A stretch of DNA of 64,000 bases from Dallia pectoralis (taxonomy: Eukaryota > Chordata > Actinopteri > Esociformes > Umbridae): the NCBI GenBank assembly GCA_029465975.1, contig CM055728.1, forward strand, positions 12,912,041 to 12,976,040. The letters run 5' to 3'. The translations under genes and the position numbers were made by a program. Shown piece by piece: positions 54,658-64,000 of the stretch (position 1 is the stretch's first letter; each line of letters opens with the position of its first letter). The notes beneath the pieces were generated by a model. The model had not been told where the DNA came from. It worked only from the letters and a program-made list of their open reading frames with translations, and searched no databases.

Positions 54658-57090
54658 CTGTTAACAGGGAGTCAGATGGCGTGCATTAAAATAATGGATA
54701 GGCTTCAAAGTCCGACAGGTAACTTACTGTAAAAGCATACATCATGGGAGTTGTGGCTAATGTAACAGTACATCACTTGTATGATTATAGGAATGTTAAA
54801 ACACCAGAAAAGCGTGGTTATAATATGGTATGATTACCTAACTGTCAATATTGCACATGTAATAATATAGTTGTGTAAGAGTGTGAAATGTGACACAGCT
54901 CTGAGTTCCTCCCTTTAACTAAAGGTGTAGGTCATTGTAGTAATGTTAAGAATGTTCATAGCTGTGTTATTTTATTTGAGATATTTGCCATATTTTTGTC
55001 TGAGTTCAACCTATGTGGGTTTATCCCGAAGATAATTCCTGCCTGTCTAATATTGTCACAACGTATTAAAGCCACTATCTTGGAACATAACAAAAAGCAT
55101 ATTATGCAATACTGGTGGAAAATGACGTTCAACTTTAAAAAGCATTATCCTGTTTCACACAAACCATTGGTCCCACAGAATCAATCAATTGTTTCTCAGA
55201 GGGGCGATACAGTGCTCACATTGGCATCTGCTGTAGCATGCTGTGGAACATCTTCTCCTTCCCCCTCAGCACGAATCAGATCAGCTGTTTTCTCCACACG
55301 CTACATGGCATGCCAGCAACTAGTCTGTCACGGTAATTACCTCGCTTGTTGCTAGGCTACAGCACCTTACATCCTTTTTCTATTTATGTGTGTGTGTGTG
55401 TGTGTGGGTGGGGGGTGTTCTATGAGGGGATCGTGTGTATGAAGGAGATGGGGTTGTGATAAGAAAAAAAAACCACTTGTGAGGTTGCATTGCATTTGCA
55501 TGCTTAGACCTCATTGGTGCAGACACTTTGGGGATCACTGATCAGGCTTATGCAAATGAGGTTGCATTGCATTGTGGTATGTGAGATTCTGTTTGATAGC
55601 TCAGCCCTGCGATTGTGCGTGTAGGTGGGTGAGTGCGTTTCAGTGTACCTCTAGTCTTCTATCTCGGTGTATTGGTGAAGTCAATCGGTATTGACCAGGC
55701 CACAGCCCTCGTTCGTTTAGATGAAAGCTTTGGAAGTGATCAGGGAGAATGCATGTGTACATTTATTAGCATTTTCTGAGTCCAACAGTGAGAAGGGTTC
55801 AGGCCCATTGTTTCAGTGCAAGCATACTAATGTATTTCAGTCACAGTAATTACAGCAGCTTGTTGCTAAGCTACAGGACCACTATGCCTTGTGCTATCCT
55901 GTGTGTGAGTGTGTGTCTGCTTGTAAGACTATGCACTATTGTGGGGAATGGGAACTTTAAGATTTTAGATATGATAAAAAACAAAAAGGCACCCACTAAC
56001 ACAGTCCTTTCAGGGATGACATACTAACTCTGAACTTAAAGCTTTTGTTTCCAAGACGCAGATAAAACCTTGTTGTTAACAATGTTTTTTTTATTTAGGA
56101 GACCCAGTACCTGTTGCTCATGGAGCAGATATTCTTTCTGGGGTCCACAAAAAAACACCTGGCAGTATAGAATAGGTAAAAACACAAAATTGATTATATT
56201 ACATTCAATTAAAGATTAAGTCAGGGCATTTTGCAAATAGTTTTAAATACCTTCCATTTTGAATAAGACGTGGAATAAATAATTTAAATGTGCACAATCT
56301 ATACGTAGAATTGCTATTACATGGTTCTTAACTGACCAATGGACTGGTTACAGATAAGTAACCAATTGTCAAGTAGGGTATGCAAATAAATCATATTGGT
56401 GGTTAAAAAATGGTCAACAAACAAATGTTTCTCAGAAAGACTAGATGAAAAGTAATACATCTGTTCTTAACTAGGAAACAGTATCATGCGTGGTGTTCTG
56501 TCTGGTCAGTTGGCTGTGAGGACATGGTGTGCTTTTCTATTATGGCCCAGTTGTTTTGCTTGGTTTTTCTTTGCTGCCCCATTCTGGACATGAGAAAACA
56601 TGGGACAATAACCGGCCTGGAATGAATAGTAGAGTTCTACGTTTCAGCATTTTTCAATTTGCTCAGTGGTCAAAGATTGTATGCCAAATTTGAGTTATGT
56701 ACTTTATTGTTACTGGCCACATCATTAGGTACACCTTATCAACTGCATTTAAACTGCAAAATTCTTAAGCTGAGGCTTATTCGTTGTATTTGATGCTACA
56801 TTATGGGGAATATTATGGAGTATAGAGGACCAAAGGAATCAAATTTAAATATATAAATAAATATATTATTTTAAGTGGCACCTTTTTAAATGAGTGGTAT
56901 AATGTTTTTTAATAATACATTATTTTTCTTAATACTTTTATTTTCATCATAACATGTATTTCATTAAATCATGCCCTTTTTTAATTAAATGGCTTGTTTT
57001 AGCATATGATGCCATATTGCATTTTATGACACATTTAAATACGTTATTTCACACGGGATATGTCAATCAATAAAAGTGGGTAGTATTTAG
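54658..57090. other. Upstream region of gpr173
   Basis: No further exon identified. A GT run is at 55388-55406 and near-duplicate phrases (GAGGTTGCATTGCATT) are at 55481 and 55559. The rest is unremarkable AT-rich DNA. Confidence 0.4.
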
Positions 57091-57096
57091 CCGCTG

Positions 57097-57129
57097 ATTG
57101 GCTAATCATTTGAACGTTACTATAGCAAC
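57097..57129 (+). promoter_or_regulatory. Inverted CCAAT box and RFX X-box
   Basis: ATTGG at 57097 and the imperfect palindrome GTTACTATAGCAAC at 57116-57129. The latter matches the RFX X-box pattern (GTNRCY, two bases, RGYAAC). X-boxes mark promoters of ciliary genes. The next ORF starts 375 bp downstream on the same strand, beyond the tandem array. Confidence 0.4.
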
Positions 57130-57259
57130 TTAGTTGATGGTCTCAGTGTTGGCAGTGGTTACCCTTTAAAGAATCTTGTGTGCCATTGTGACAATGATCA
57201 GCTTGTGCCGCGATGCGTTTGTCCGTATCTAGTTTCCTTCTAAGCTTCTAAGCTAGCTC

Positions 57260-57512
57260 ACGAGCCATGTTTGTGACAGCTAATGTGTAACGTTCATGAT
57301 TATTTAGCTAGCTCATATGGCTGTTGCTAATGTGTAACGTTCATGATTATTTAGCTAGTTTATATGGCTGTTGCTGATGTGTAACGTGCATGATTATTTA
57401 GCTAGCTCATATGGCTGTTGCTGATTCTAACGTGCATGTTTACTTAGCTAGCTCATATGGCTGTTGCTAATGTGTAATGTTCATGATTACTTAGCTAGCT
57501 CATATGGCTGTT
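57260..57512 (+). repeat. 47-bp tandem array containing ATGGCTGTTGCT, about 5 copies
   Basis: Units hold TTAGCTAGCTCATATGGCTG, TTGCTAATGTGTAACG and TTCATGATTA. All but the last read ATG GCT GTT GCT followed soon by TAA; the last unit runs into the open frame at 57504. Confidence 0.85.
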
Positions 57513-57704
57513 GCTGTCGGTCTCGACGCAATACGCTATGTCATGTTAACACTAGCAGTCCAAATAGATTCTGATGATCTATCTTTAGATGCCGTTTGCA
57601 TCAACATTGAAAATATTATAGAAATATTGGCTGAATCAACAGCTTTGGAGAACATAAACATTGACGAGGTGGTGTGGAACAATCTCTGTGAGGATAAACA
57701 TTGA
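57504..57704 (+). CDS. Small hypothetical ORF (66 aa)
   Basis: ATG in the last unit of the 47-bp array opens a 66-codon frame (MAVAVGLDAIRYVM...VVWNNLCEDKH) ending TGA. The composition is acidic and amphipathic (LSLDAVCINIENIIEILAES) and less repeat-like than other short ORFs here. An X-box and CCAAT box lie upstream. I recognise no family, and chance is the default explanation. Confidence 0.2.
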   Translation: MAVAVGLDAIRYVMLTLAVQIDSDDLSLDAVCINIENIIEILAESTALENINIDEVVWNNLCEDKH

Positions 57705-57720
57705 GGTGATTTCTGCCTTA

Positions 57721-58739
57721 TAACCATGGTTAAGAGCTTTGCACGAATAACCTACCTAGAAAATTAGGAAATACAATTAATTATTATGAAATATCATACA
57801 ACTTATTTAAAAATGGGCCTCATAAAAAGATTTTCTATGGACGTAGCGCTTAAAATAATAATAATATTAGTTTAAATAATTTGGTCTTCCATAAAATACG
57901 TATGGTTTAGATGTACTTATAGGAAACAGATAAAACATTTCAGAAAACACAATAAACAGAACCATTGTCACCAGTGGGAACCTTTTTTCCCACACCGGGT
58001 ATTTTAGTGGGGTGCACACGACTAGTTCCGGTTGGGTAGTTTTGTTTTCATTGTGCACACCAGTCCTCTGTTAGATGGTTAGTTGTCTTATTTAATTTAC
58101 TGGTTGTGGTTGCACTTTGCTCAGAATTATTTCAAAGTCAGGGATTTATGTAGGTGAGTGTTGGGTTATCATGTTTTTGAATATGCAGCAAGTCGCCATC
58201 TATGCACAGTTTTACTTCAATCACAGTTTATTTTTTGTGTAGCCATTCGTTGTTGTTGAGTATTATTTGTTGATTATGAATAAAAACAACAAACGGTTCT
58301 CCAACTCTGCAAGTGGCTTTTATCCTGCAGTACACCCACCTGCGTGACAAACATAATATTAGCTAAACATTGTTAATTTCTCATGGCATACTGAGGGTAG
58401 TGGTTCCATATGGTGTATTAGTCCATCTGTTATTATTAGTATTTTTATAGTGCTTTGAGCAAATGTAGACTGCAACATTAAAGTAATTCAGCTATAGTTG
58501 GTAGTTCAGTATTTCAATTCGATATTTTGGCCTAAAGTTTGACAATTGACATTGCTTTCTCCTGATATACCTCGTATAAGACAAGGTTAAAACTTAAATG
58601 CAGTCATGATGCATCATTTTGCTCTTGCCTTTCCTGAATACTCCTAGATACTGCACAGCTCTGCATGTCAATCAAATGCAATGGGCATGGTTTCGGCAAG
58701 CAGGTCTGAAGGTAGGTTCGCTAGCCAATTGGCATCAAC
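57721..58739. other. Intergenic DNA
   Basis: No gene or named repeat recognised. Confidence 0.45.
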
Positions 58740-59022
58740 AAAGATTTACTGGAGAGGACCCTACAACTTAATGGCAGTTGTACATTAAGTGATTGAGGAT
58801 GTGCCAAACGTATGCAATGCTTTCATCAAGCAAAGCTCAGCTAGTTTGAAGAATCTGAACCATATCTGTATATTGATTTGTTTAACACGTTTAGGTTACC
58901 ATATGTGATGTTACTTTGTTTTTACAGTACGTCTTCACTATAAATGTACAAAATGAAAAAAATAATGAAAAAATAAATACTGTTGATTAGTTGGTGTGTC
59001 CAAACTTTTGACTAGTACTGTA
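58740..59022 (+). mobile_element. Tc1-like transposon 3' end
   Basis: Ends GGTGTGTCCAAACTTTTGAC, TAGTACTGTAT, a terminal sequence shared by many fish Tc1 elements; upstream GCTAGTTTGAAGAATCTGAA also belongs to this end. No transposase. Confidence 0.6.
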
Positions 59023-60655
59023 TGTAGTCGCAGGAGAGTAGCGTTAGACAATACTTCTAACATGTTCACTGTAACTAAAAGCACATGTACAAGTATCCCA
59101 CTTTAGGGACTACTACCTGGGTAGAAAGGATGCAACGGTTCCAGTCATGAAAGTGGATAATGTTTACAGACACAGAGGGAATAGACTCTAGAGCATGTTA
59201 TCCTTTCTTTTCTGAGACACTACTCAAATGCGTTTGGATTAGGGTCATGTTGCTATCCTATTGCTCATGATCTCATTTCCCTTCCTTCTCCTGGTGCCAA
59301 TTGCTGAAGAGAAATGTGGAGGAATGACATACACATTTACAATGAGGAGATTAGATGAAGCATGCCGTTGTGAGTGGATGTTGCACCGAATGGAAATGTA
59401 TTGCCTTGTAGAACTGGGTAACCTCTCGGGGCATGGCACAGGTGAGCCTTTCAAAAAGATTAAATCGATTAGAACAAGCTTTGGGCCGTTCCCATCGTAG
59501 CCAATTGACAGCTAAATGTAACTCTTTCAACATTGGTTTATTTCGATAAACATTTGTGGTCCTTCTTTTTTGGTGGAAAACATGTCTGCCCTTTGTTCAC
59601 TATTTTACATCAACTCTGATCAATAATACTGCATGTATTTGGGAAAATGCCATAGTGAAAGTTCACAAAATACTTTTTAGGGGCAGTTACAAATTATGTT
59701 AAGAACCGTACTTAGACAGAGCTTGTTGATTAAATCAATATTATAAAAAGACATGAAACTTTTTGGCAGCATCTGCTGGATGACTTTTTGTAATTACATT
59801 TTTGCTAATTTATAAACAAGGTACGTATTTGTAACACCAGGTGATTCAATGACAGATTCTGCAAACAATTGGCAATGTGAGTTCTTTGACTGTGGAGAGC
59901 CAAATATAATTTTTGCACATCTACATTTACAATTTGCATTGGATTATAACTACAAATGGCCAAGGTTTTTGGCACAGCAAGTACTTGGTTACACAGCTAG
60001 GGCAGAATCTTGCAATAGCCATCAATGAGCTTACTTCACCTTTCTACTGGTCACTTGGCTCTACAACAACAAGCTGCTCTACATTAATGTCTCAGCAGAG
60101 CACATAACACAAATTACTTTATCAAAAGATCTTACTACAGGATTTGGATGTAATTCAAATTTTAGTCTCTTGTTTGGCAAAACATTCCAACACTTTGACA
60201 ATTTCTTTGATGGAGACATCTTTGAAAATTGGACTTCAAAACACCAGATCATTTGCAGATGTTATGTTCTCATGAATACGTTCTAGGACCCAAGTACCGG
60301 CATTAAAGGAACCCTATAGGATTATTTATTTACACAGAATTAATAAAATATATGGAATTATTCAACAAAAGTACTAGTGTGCCAAAATTAACAACTTCTC
60401 GTTCAACACAGCTAGCTACTATTAGCTACATACAGTGGCAAAACACAACTAGTAATGCAAAGCAGCTATTGATATCTTTAACTAGCTGCTTTTTTATGAA
60501 GCATTTTTAGATACCTTTAGGAAGTATTAAGGCCCTTCACTTTCTACACATTTTGTTTTGTTGTGAACTTAATGTATCAATAATTAAATCAATTATCATC
60601 AAAATAACACAGCAAAAAAACTATTTATTAATAATATAAAACCAAAATATCTCAT
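59023..60655. other. Intergenic DNA
   Basis: No supported gene. 59267-59449 is an open frame starting MISFPFLLLVPIAEEKCGG and ending at a good donor (CACAG/GTGAGCC), a weak exon candidate. 60516-60570 resembles a Tc1 end. Confidence 0.35.
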
Positions 60656-60660
60656 GTACT

Positions 60661-62606
60661 TGTCAGAACTCCTGCTGAGGGTGTGGCAGCTCCACCTGCG
60701 TACGGTTTTCGGTGGTCGTCCTCTCCGGCTTATTAGTCATCACCGAATCTCCTCCCCCCTGCACACCTTGTTCAGTCCCGTCGTCACTACACCTGGTGTT
60801 CATCTTCTCATTAGAGAAGGCCTGCATGCCTTCCCTAAGCCCTCTATTGATGAACACTGTGAATCGTTCCTTGCAGTCTGGTGCTGTTCCTCCCACACTT
60901 AAAACAGCTGCAGTCACACCTACCCTCAAGAAGCAAGGGCTTGACCCAGATGACTTTAATAACTACAGGCCCATTTCAAAACATCCTTTTGGGGCTAAAA
61001 TACTTGAGCAGACAGTTGCCTCTCAACTTCAGTGTCATATGACCAACCATGACCTGTATGAACCTCTACAAACAGGGTTTAGAGCAAAGCATAGCACAGA
61101 AACTGCCCTCATTAAAGTCATCAATGACCTCCTTATTCCTACCGACTCTCAACATTTAAATATTCTGATCTTCCTGGACCTCTCAGCTGCCTTCGACACG
61201 GTCTGCCACGCTATCCTTTTCGACCACATGGAAACAATGTTGGGCATATGTGGTACGGCACTTGACTGGTTCCGATCATATCTGGCTGACCGGAAGCAGT
61301 TTGTGTCATTTGGTGGCTTTGAATCCCAACCAGCCCGTCAATCAAGGCGTGCCTCAGGGTTCGGTGCTTGGGCCCCTTCTTTTCAATATCTACATGTTAC
61401 CCCTGGGACAGATCATTCGACAACATGGTCTCAATTTCCATTCTTATGCAGATGACACTCAAATGTATATCAACAACAAAAACTGGATGATGGCTAATTT
61501 ACTTAAGCTGAATAGTAATAAAACACAGGTCATGGTGGGGGCTCCTAAGGCTCTTCTAAAGAAAGTTGGTGACCTTGTGTTATCGATTGATGGCTGCTCT
61601 ATCTGCCCATCCTCTGAAGTCTGTAATCTTGGAGTAGTCTTTGATCCAACTCTCTCGTTTGAGCCCCACATCAAGTCTATCACCAAGTCAGCCTTCTTTT
61701 ACCTCCGGAACATCGCCTGGCTCCGCCCATCCCTCACAGACCCGGTTGCTGAGACCCTCATACACGCTTTTGTAACATCACGTCTGGACTACTGCAATGG
61801 AATCCTGTTTGGGGTGTCTGGAAAAGCCTTGGCCAGGCTTCAAACGTCCAAAACTCTGCTGCAAGGGTCCTTACTCGCTGGGAACACATTACTCCCACAC
61901 TGCAGCACCTTCACTGGCTCCCCATCAAGTTTTACATACATTATAAGATCCTGCTTCTTACATACAAGGCACTCCATGGCCTAGCCCCTTCCTACCTCTC
62001 CGACCTCATTCACTTTCACACCTCATCTCGTAGTCTCCTCTCTGCCAACGCTGGACTGCTTGCTGTCCCAAAAACGAGACTTTGTACAATGGGGGATCGG
62101 GCGTTTAGTGCTGCTGCCCCAAAATTGTGAAACTCTCCCTTCAGCAACACGCAACTCAGACCCAATTATCATTTTTAAAAACTGTCTCAAGACTGATTTG
62201 TTTAGATTAGCTTTTCCCACGGCTTAGCCTGGTCTACAGCTTGAATTTTACTGTTCGGTGTCCTTGGGTATCCTGAAAGGCGTTCAAAATGTCATGTATT
62301 ATTATTATTTTATTATTATTATTACTTAAGTTCCCTGTGTTTGGTCTTGTCTTTGTGTGGAATTGTTAAATGTTACGTGTGTTTCTCGTGTGAGCTTTCT
62401 AAAGGAGCACGTTAACCCAGTCTTAGTGTAAGACTTGTATTTAGCTTCTGGGTGCACTGCGCCGCATTGTGTTTAAGATATTGACATTAGCGTATTATGC
62501 GCTCTACTGTGTTTTGTATGTTGGTCTGTGAATTAAAAGACAACTCGAATGCTACCTGTTCCTGTGCCTGGTTCCTCCTTCCGATTCACCTACTATCACC
62601 GTGACA
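60661..62606 (+). mobile_element. Solo LTR split by an L2 LINE
   Basis: Begins TGTCAGAACTCC and ends ATCACCGTGACA (TG...CA), flanked on both sides by the 5-bp direct repeat GTACT (60656-60660, 62607-62611). That is the hallmark of an LTR-element insertion. Only LTR-like sequence is left on either side (60661-60815 and about 62330-62606); no internal gag-pol remains. Confidence 0.7.
60816..62330 (+). mobile_element. L2-type LINE inserted in the LTR
   Basis: 5'-truncated reverse transcriptase: NNYRPIS, GFRAKHSTETALIKVINDLL, FLDLSAAFDTV (motif A), then after a frameshift near 61330 GVPQGSVLGPLLFNIYMLPL and YADDTQMYI (motif C), SRLDYCNGILFG, and the tail with (TTA)n. Inactive because of frameshifts and stops. 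Confidence 0.85.
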
Positions 62607-62699
62607 GTACTTGAGAATTCAGACCATCTATTCAGTTTTTTGTTGGATCACCTTTCGAAGCGTTCACAAGTTCAAGTCTTCTAAGGTATGCCTCTACCA

Positions 62700-63560
62700 G
62701 CTTTACATAACTGGATTTAGGCAGTTTATCCCATTCTTCTTCGGAATCAGAATCATGTTTATTCGCCAAGTCAGCTTACATCAAATGGTCTGCTCTGCAG
62801 AGCGGATGATGCTGCAGTATGTCCTTATCCTTGACAGTAGCTGCAGCGTACCAGACGGTGATGGAGGAGGTCAGGATGGACTCAATGATGGCTGTGTAGA
62901 CATTAATCATCATGGACATTGGATTTTTTTATTTTTTGCATGGGGAACGTCGTAATCTTCGGGTCTCCATAGATGTTCAATAGTATTATAGTCCTGGTTT
63001 TTGCTGAGCCACTCAAAGACATTCACAAACTTGTTTTGAAGCCACTCCAGCATTGTCTTGGCTATGTAGTTTGGATGATTGTCACACAGAAAGGCTGATC
63101 TTTGCCCGAAGTCTGAAGTCCTGTGCGCTCAGGATCCGTTTTTTTTCAAGGACCTCTGTATTTCTATTTGTTCATCCTTCCATCAATCCAGACCAGTCAC
63201 CTAGTCCCGGCCATTGATAATCATCCCCATAGCATGATGTTCTACCACCATGCTTCATCGTAGTGACTGTAAAAGCCAGGTGATGAGCGCTACCTTGTTT
63301 TTGCCAGACATAGAGCTTGGTATTCAGACCTAATTGTTTGACTATGGTCAAATATGACCAGATATTTTGCTTCCTTATGGTCTCAGAATCCTTTAAGCAG
63401 CATATCATACATATTTAACACTAAAGAGGCTTCCACCTACCATAAAGGACTGCTTCAGACCGTTACGCAGAGAAGGTAGCACTCTCATACTGGCAGAGGA
63501 ACTCTGATGCTCTTTTATAGAGCCCCTGACCAAAGCCCTTCTTGCTTGCTTATTTCATTT
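62700..63560 (-). mobile_element. Tc1-like transposon remnant, minus-strand transposase
   Basis: Antisense phrases of a fish Tc1 transposase: GAGCCACTCAAAGACATTCA, CACTCCAGCATTGTCTTGGC, CATAGCATGATGTTCTACCA and TATGGTCTCAGAATCC. Many frame breaks; related to the fragment at 33680-34260. Confidence 0.7.
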
Positions 63561-64000
63561 GGTTATCGGTTATTCTAAATTTCTTCCATTTCACAACGAT
63601 GTAGCCTACTGTGATCCTGGGAACTTTACATGCTTGAACTTTTTTATTTTCTTCTCCAGATGCATTGACACACCTATGTCTTGAAGGTGGACAGATTTCA
63701 TGGCTTGGTTTTTGCTCTGACATTAACCGTGTAGTGTGGACCATTTTACAGCCAATGGTGGGCCTGTATAAATCAAATGTCCAATCAATTTGGATTCCAA
63801 AAAGTTCTTAAAACATCTCAATAATGATGAACAAACTCAATTTTTCTTTTTTTTAACACTGCTCAAAACAATGAAGGTCAAAATGGTAACAACGGGTCAA
63901 AGTCTTTACTGCACATTGTGTAATCCATTGAGAACAAAATGCCATCGCAACAGTCAATGGAAACCAAAATCACCAACAGTTTGAGGACTGGATTCAAACT
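63561..64000. other. Non-coding DNA at right edge
   Basis: Probably the continuation of the Tc1 remnant at first; nothing else seen. Confidence 0.35.

Noticed and set aside
59267..59449. Possible secretory first exon with donor at CACAG/GTGAGCC
   Set aside because: The start looks signal-peptide-like, but no partner exon or known family was found.

Overview
This is a stretch of nuclear chromosome from a ray-finned (teleost) fish. The evidence is multi-exon vertebrate genes with GT-AG introns, long CA/GT and AT microsatellites, Tc1-like transposon remnants, L2-type LINE pieces and a 5S-rRNA-derived SINE. A salmoniform or esociform fish is possible from the repeat style, but I cannot fix the species.

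Five protein-coding genes can be read exon by exon. (1) 29-6751, minus: the first thirteen coding exons of myt1, a neural C2HC zinc-finger transcription factor; the gene runs off the left edge. (2) 19245-25760, plus: porcn, the ER O-acyltransferase that lipidates Wnt proteins, complete in 12 exons (449 aa). (3) 31034-35689, plus: a seven-pass protein of the organic solute transporter alpha (SLC51A) family, 7 exons. (4) 37240-43774, plus: suv39h1, the H3K9 methyltransferase, complete in 6 exons and 412 aa, the same length as human. (5) 53273-54436, minus: gpr173 (SREB3), an orphan GPCR with an intronless coding region. Exon phases add up without frameshift in all five. PORCN, SUV39H1 and GPR173 all lie on human Xp11, so part of the window looks like conserved synteny. 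The genes do not form one pathway.

Layout: 1-6751 myt1; 6752-17.8 kb non-coding upstream DNA with microsatellites and transposon pieces; 17.8-26.2 kb porcn; 26.2-31 kb repeats (a hAT-like element with 8-bp target duplication, a 33-bp minisatellite, an L2 fragment); 31-36 kb slc51a-like, whose fourth intron holds a dead Tc1 element with a 5S SINE inside it; 36.9-44.7 kb suv39h1; 44.7-49.3 kb repeats; 49.3-54.7 kb gpr173 with a possible long 3' UTR; 57-57.7 kb a promoter-like X-box, a tandem array and a small ORF; 58.7-63.6 kb Tc1 pieces and a solo LTR split by an L2 LINE.

The most unusual feature is tandem amplification of functional signals. In myt1 a 30-bp unit carrying a complete 3' splice site (branch point, pyrimidine tract, CCCCAG and the first five exon bases) is repeated about 50 times directly upstream of the exon it belongs to. 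Upstream of suv39h1 a 55-bp unit with two CCAAT boxes is repeated four times. At 57.3-57.5 kb a 47-bp unit repeats the start-codon context of a small ORF. A candidate stop-bearing microexon in porcn intron 5 sits where mammals place alternative microexons.
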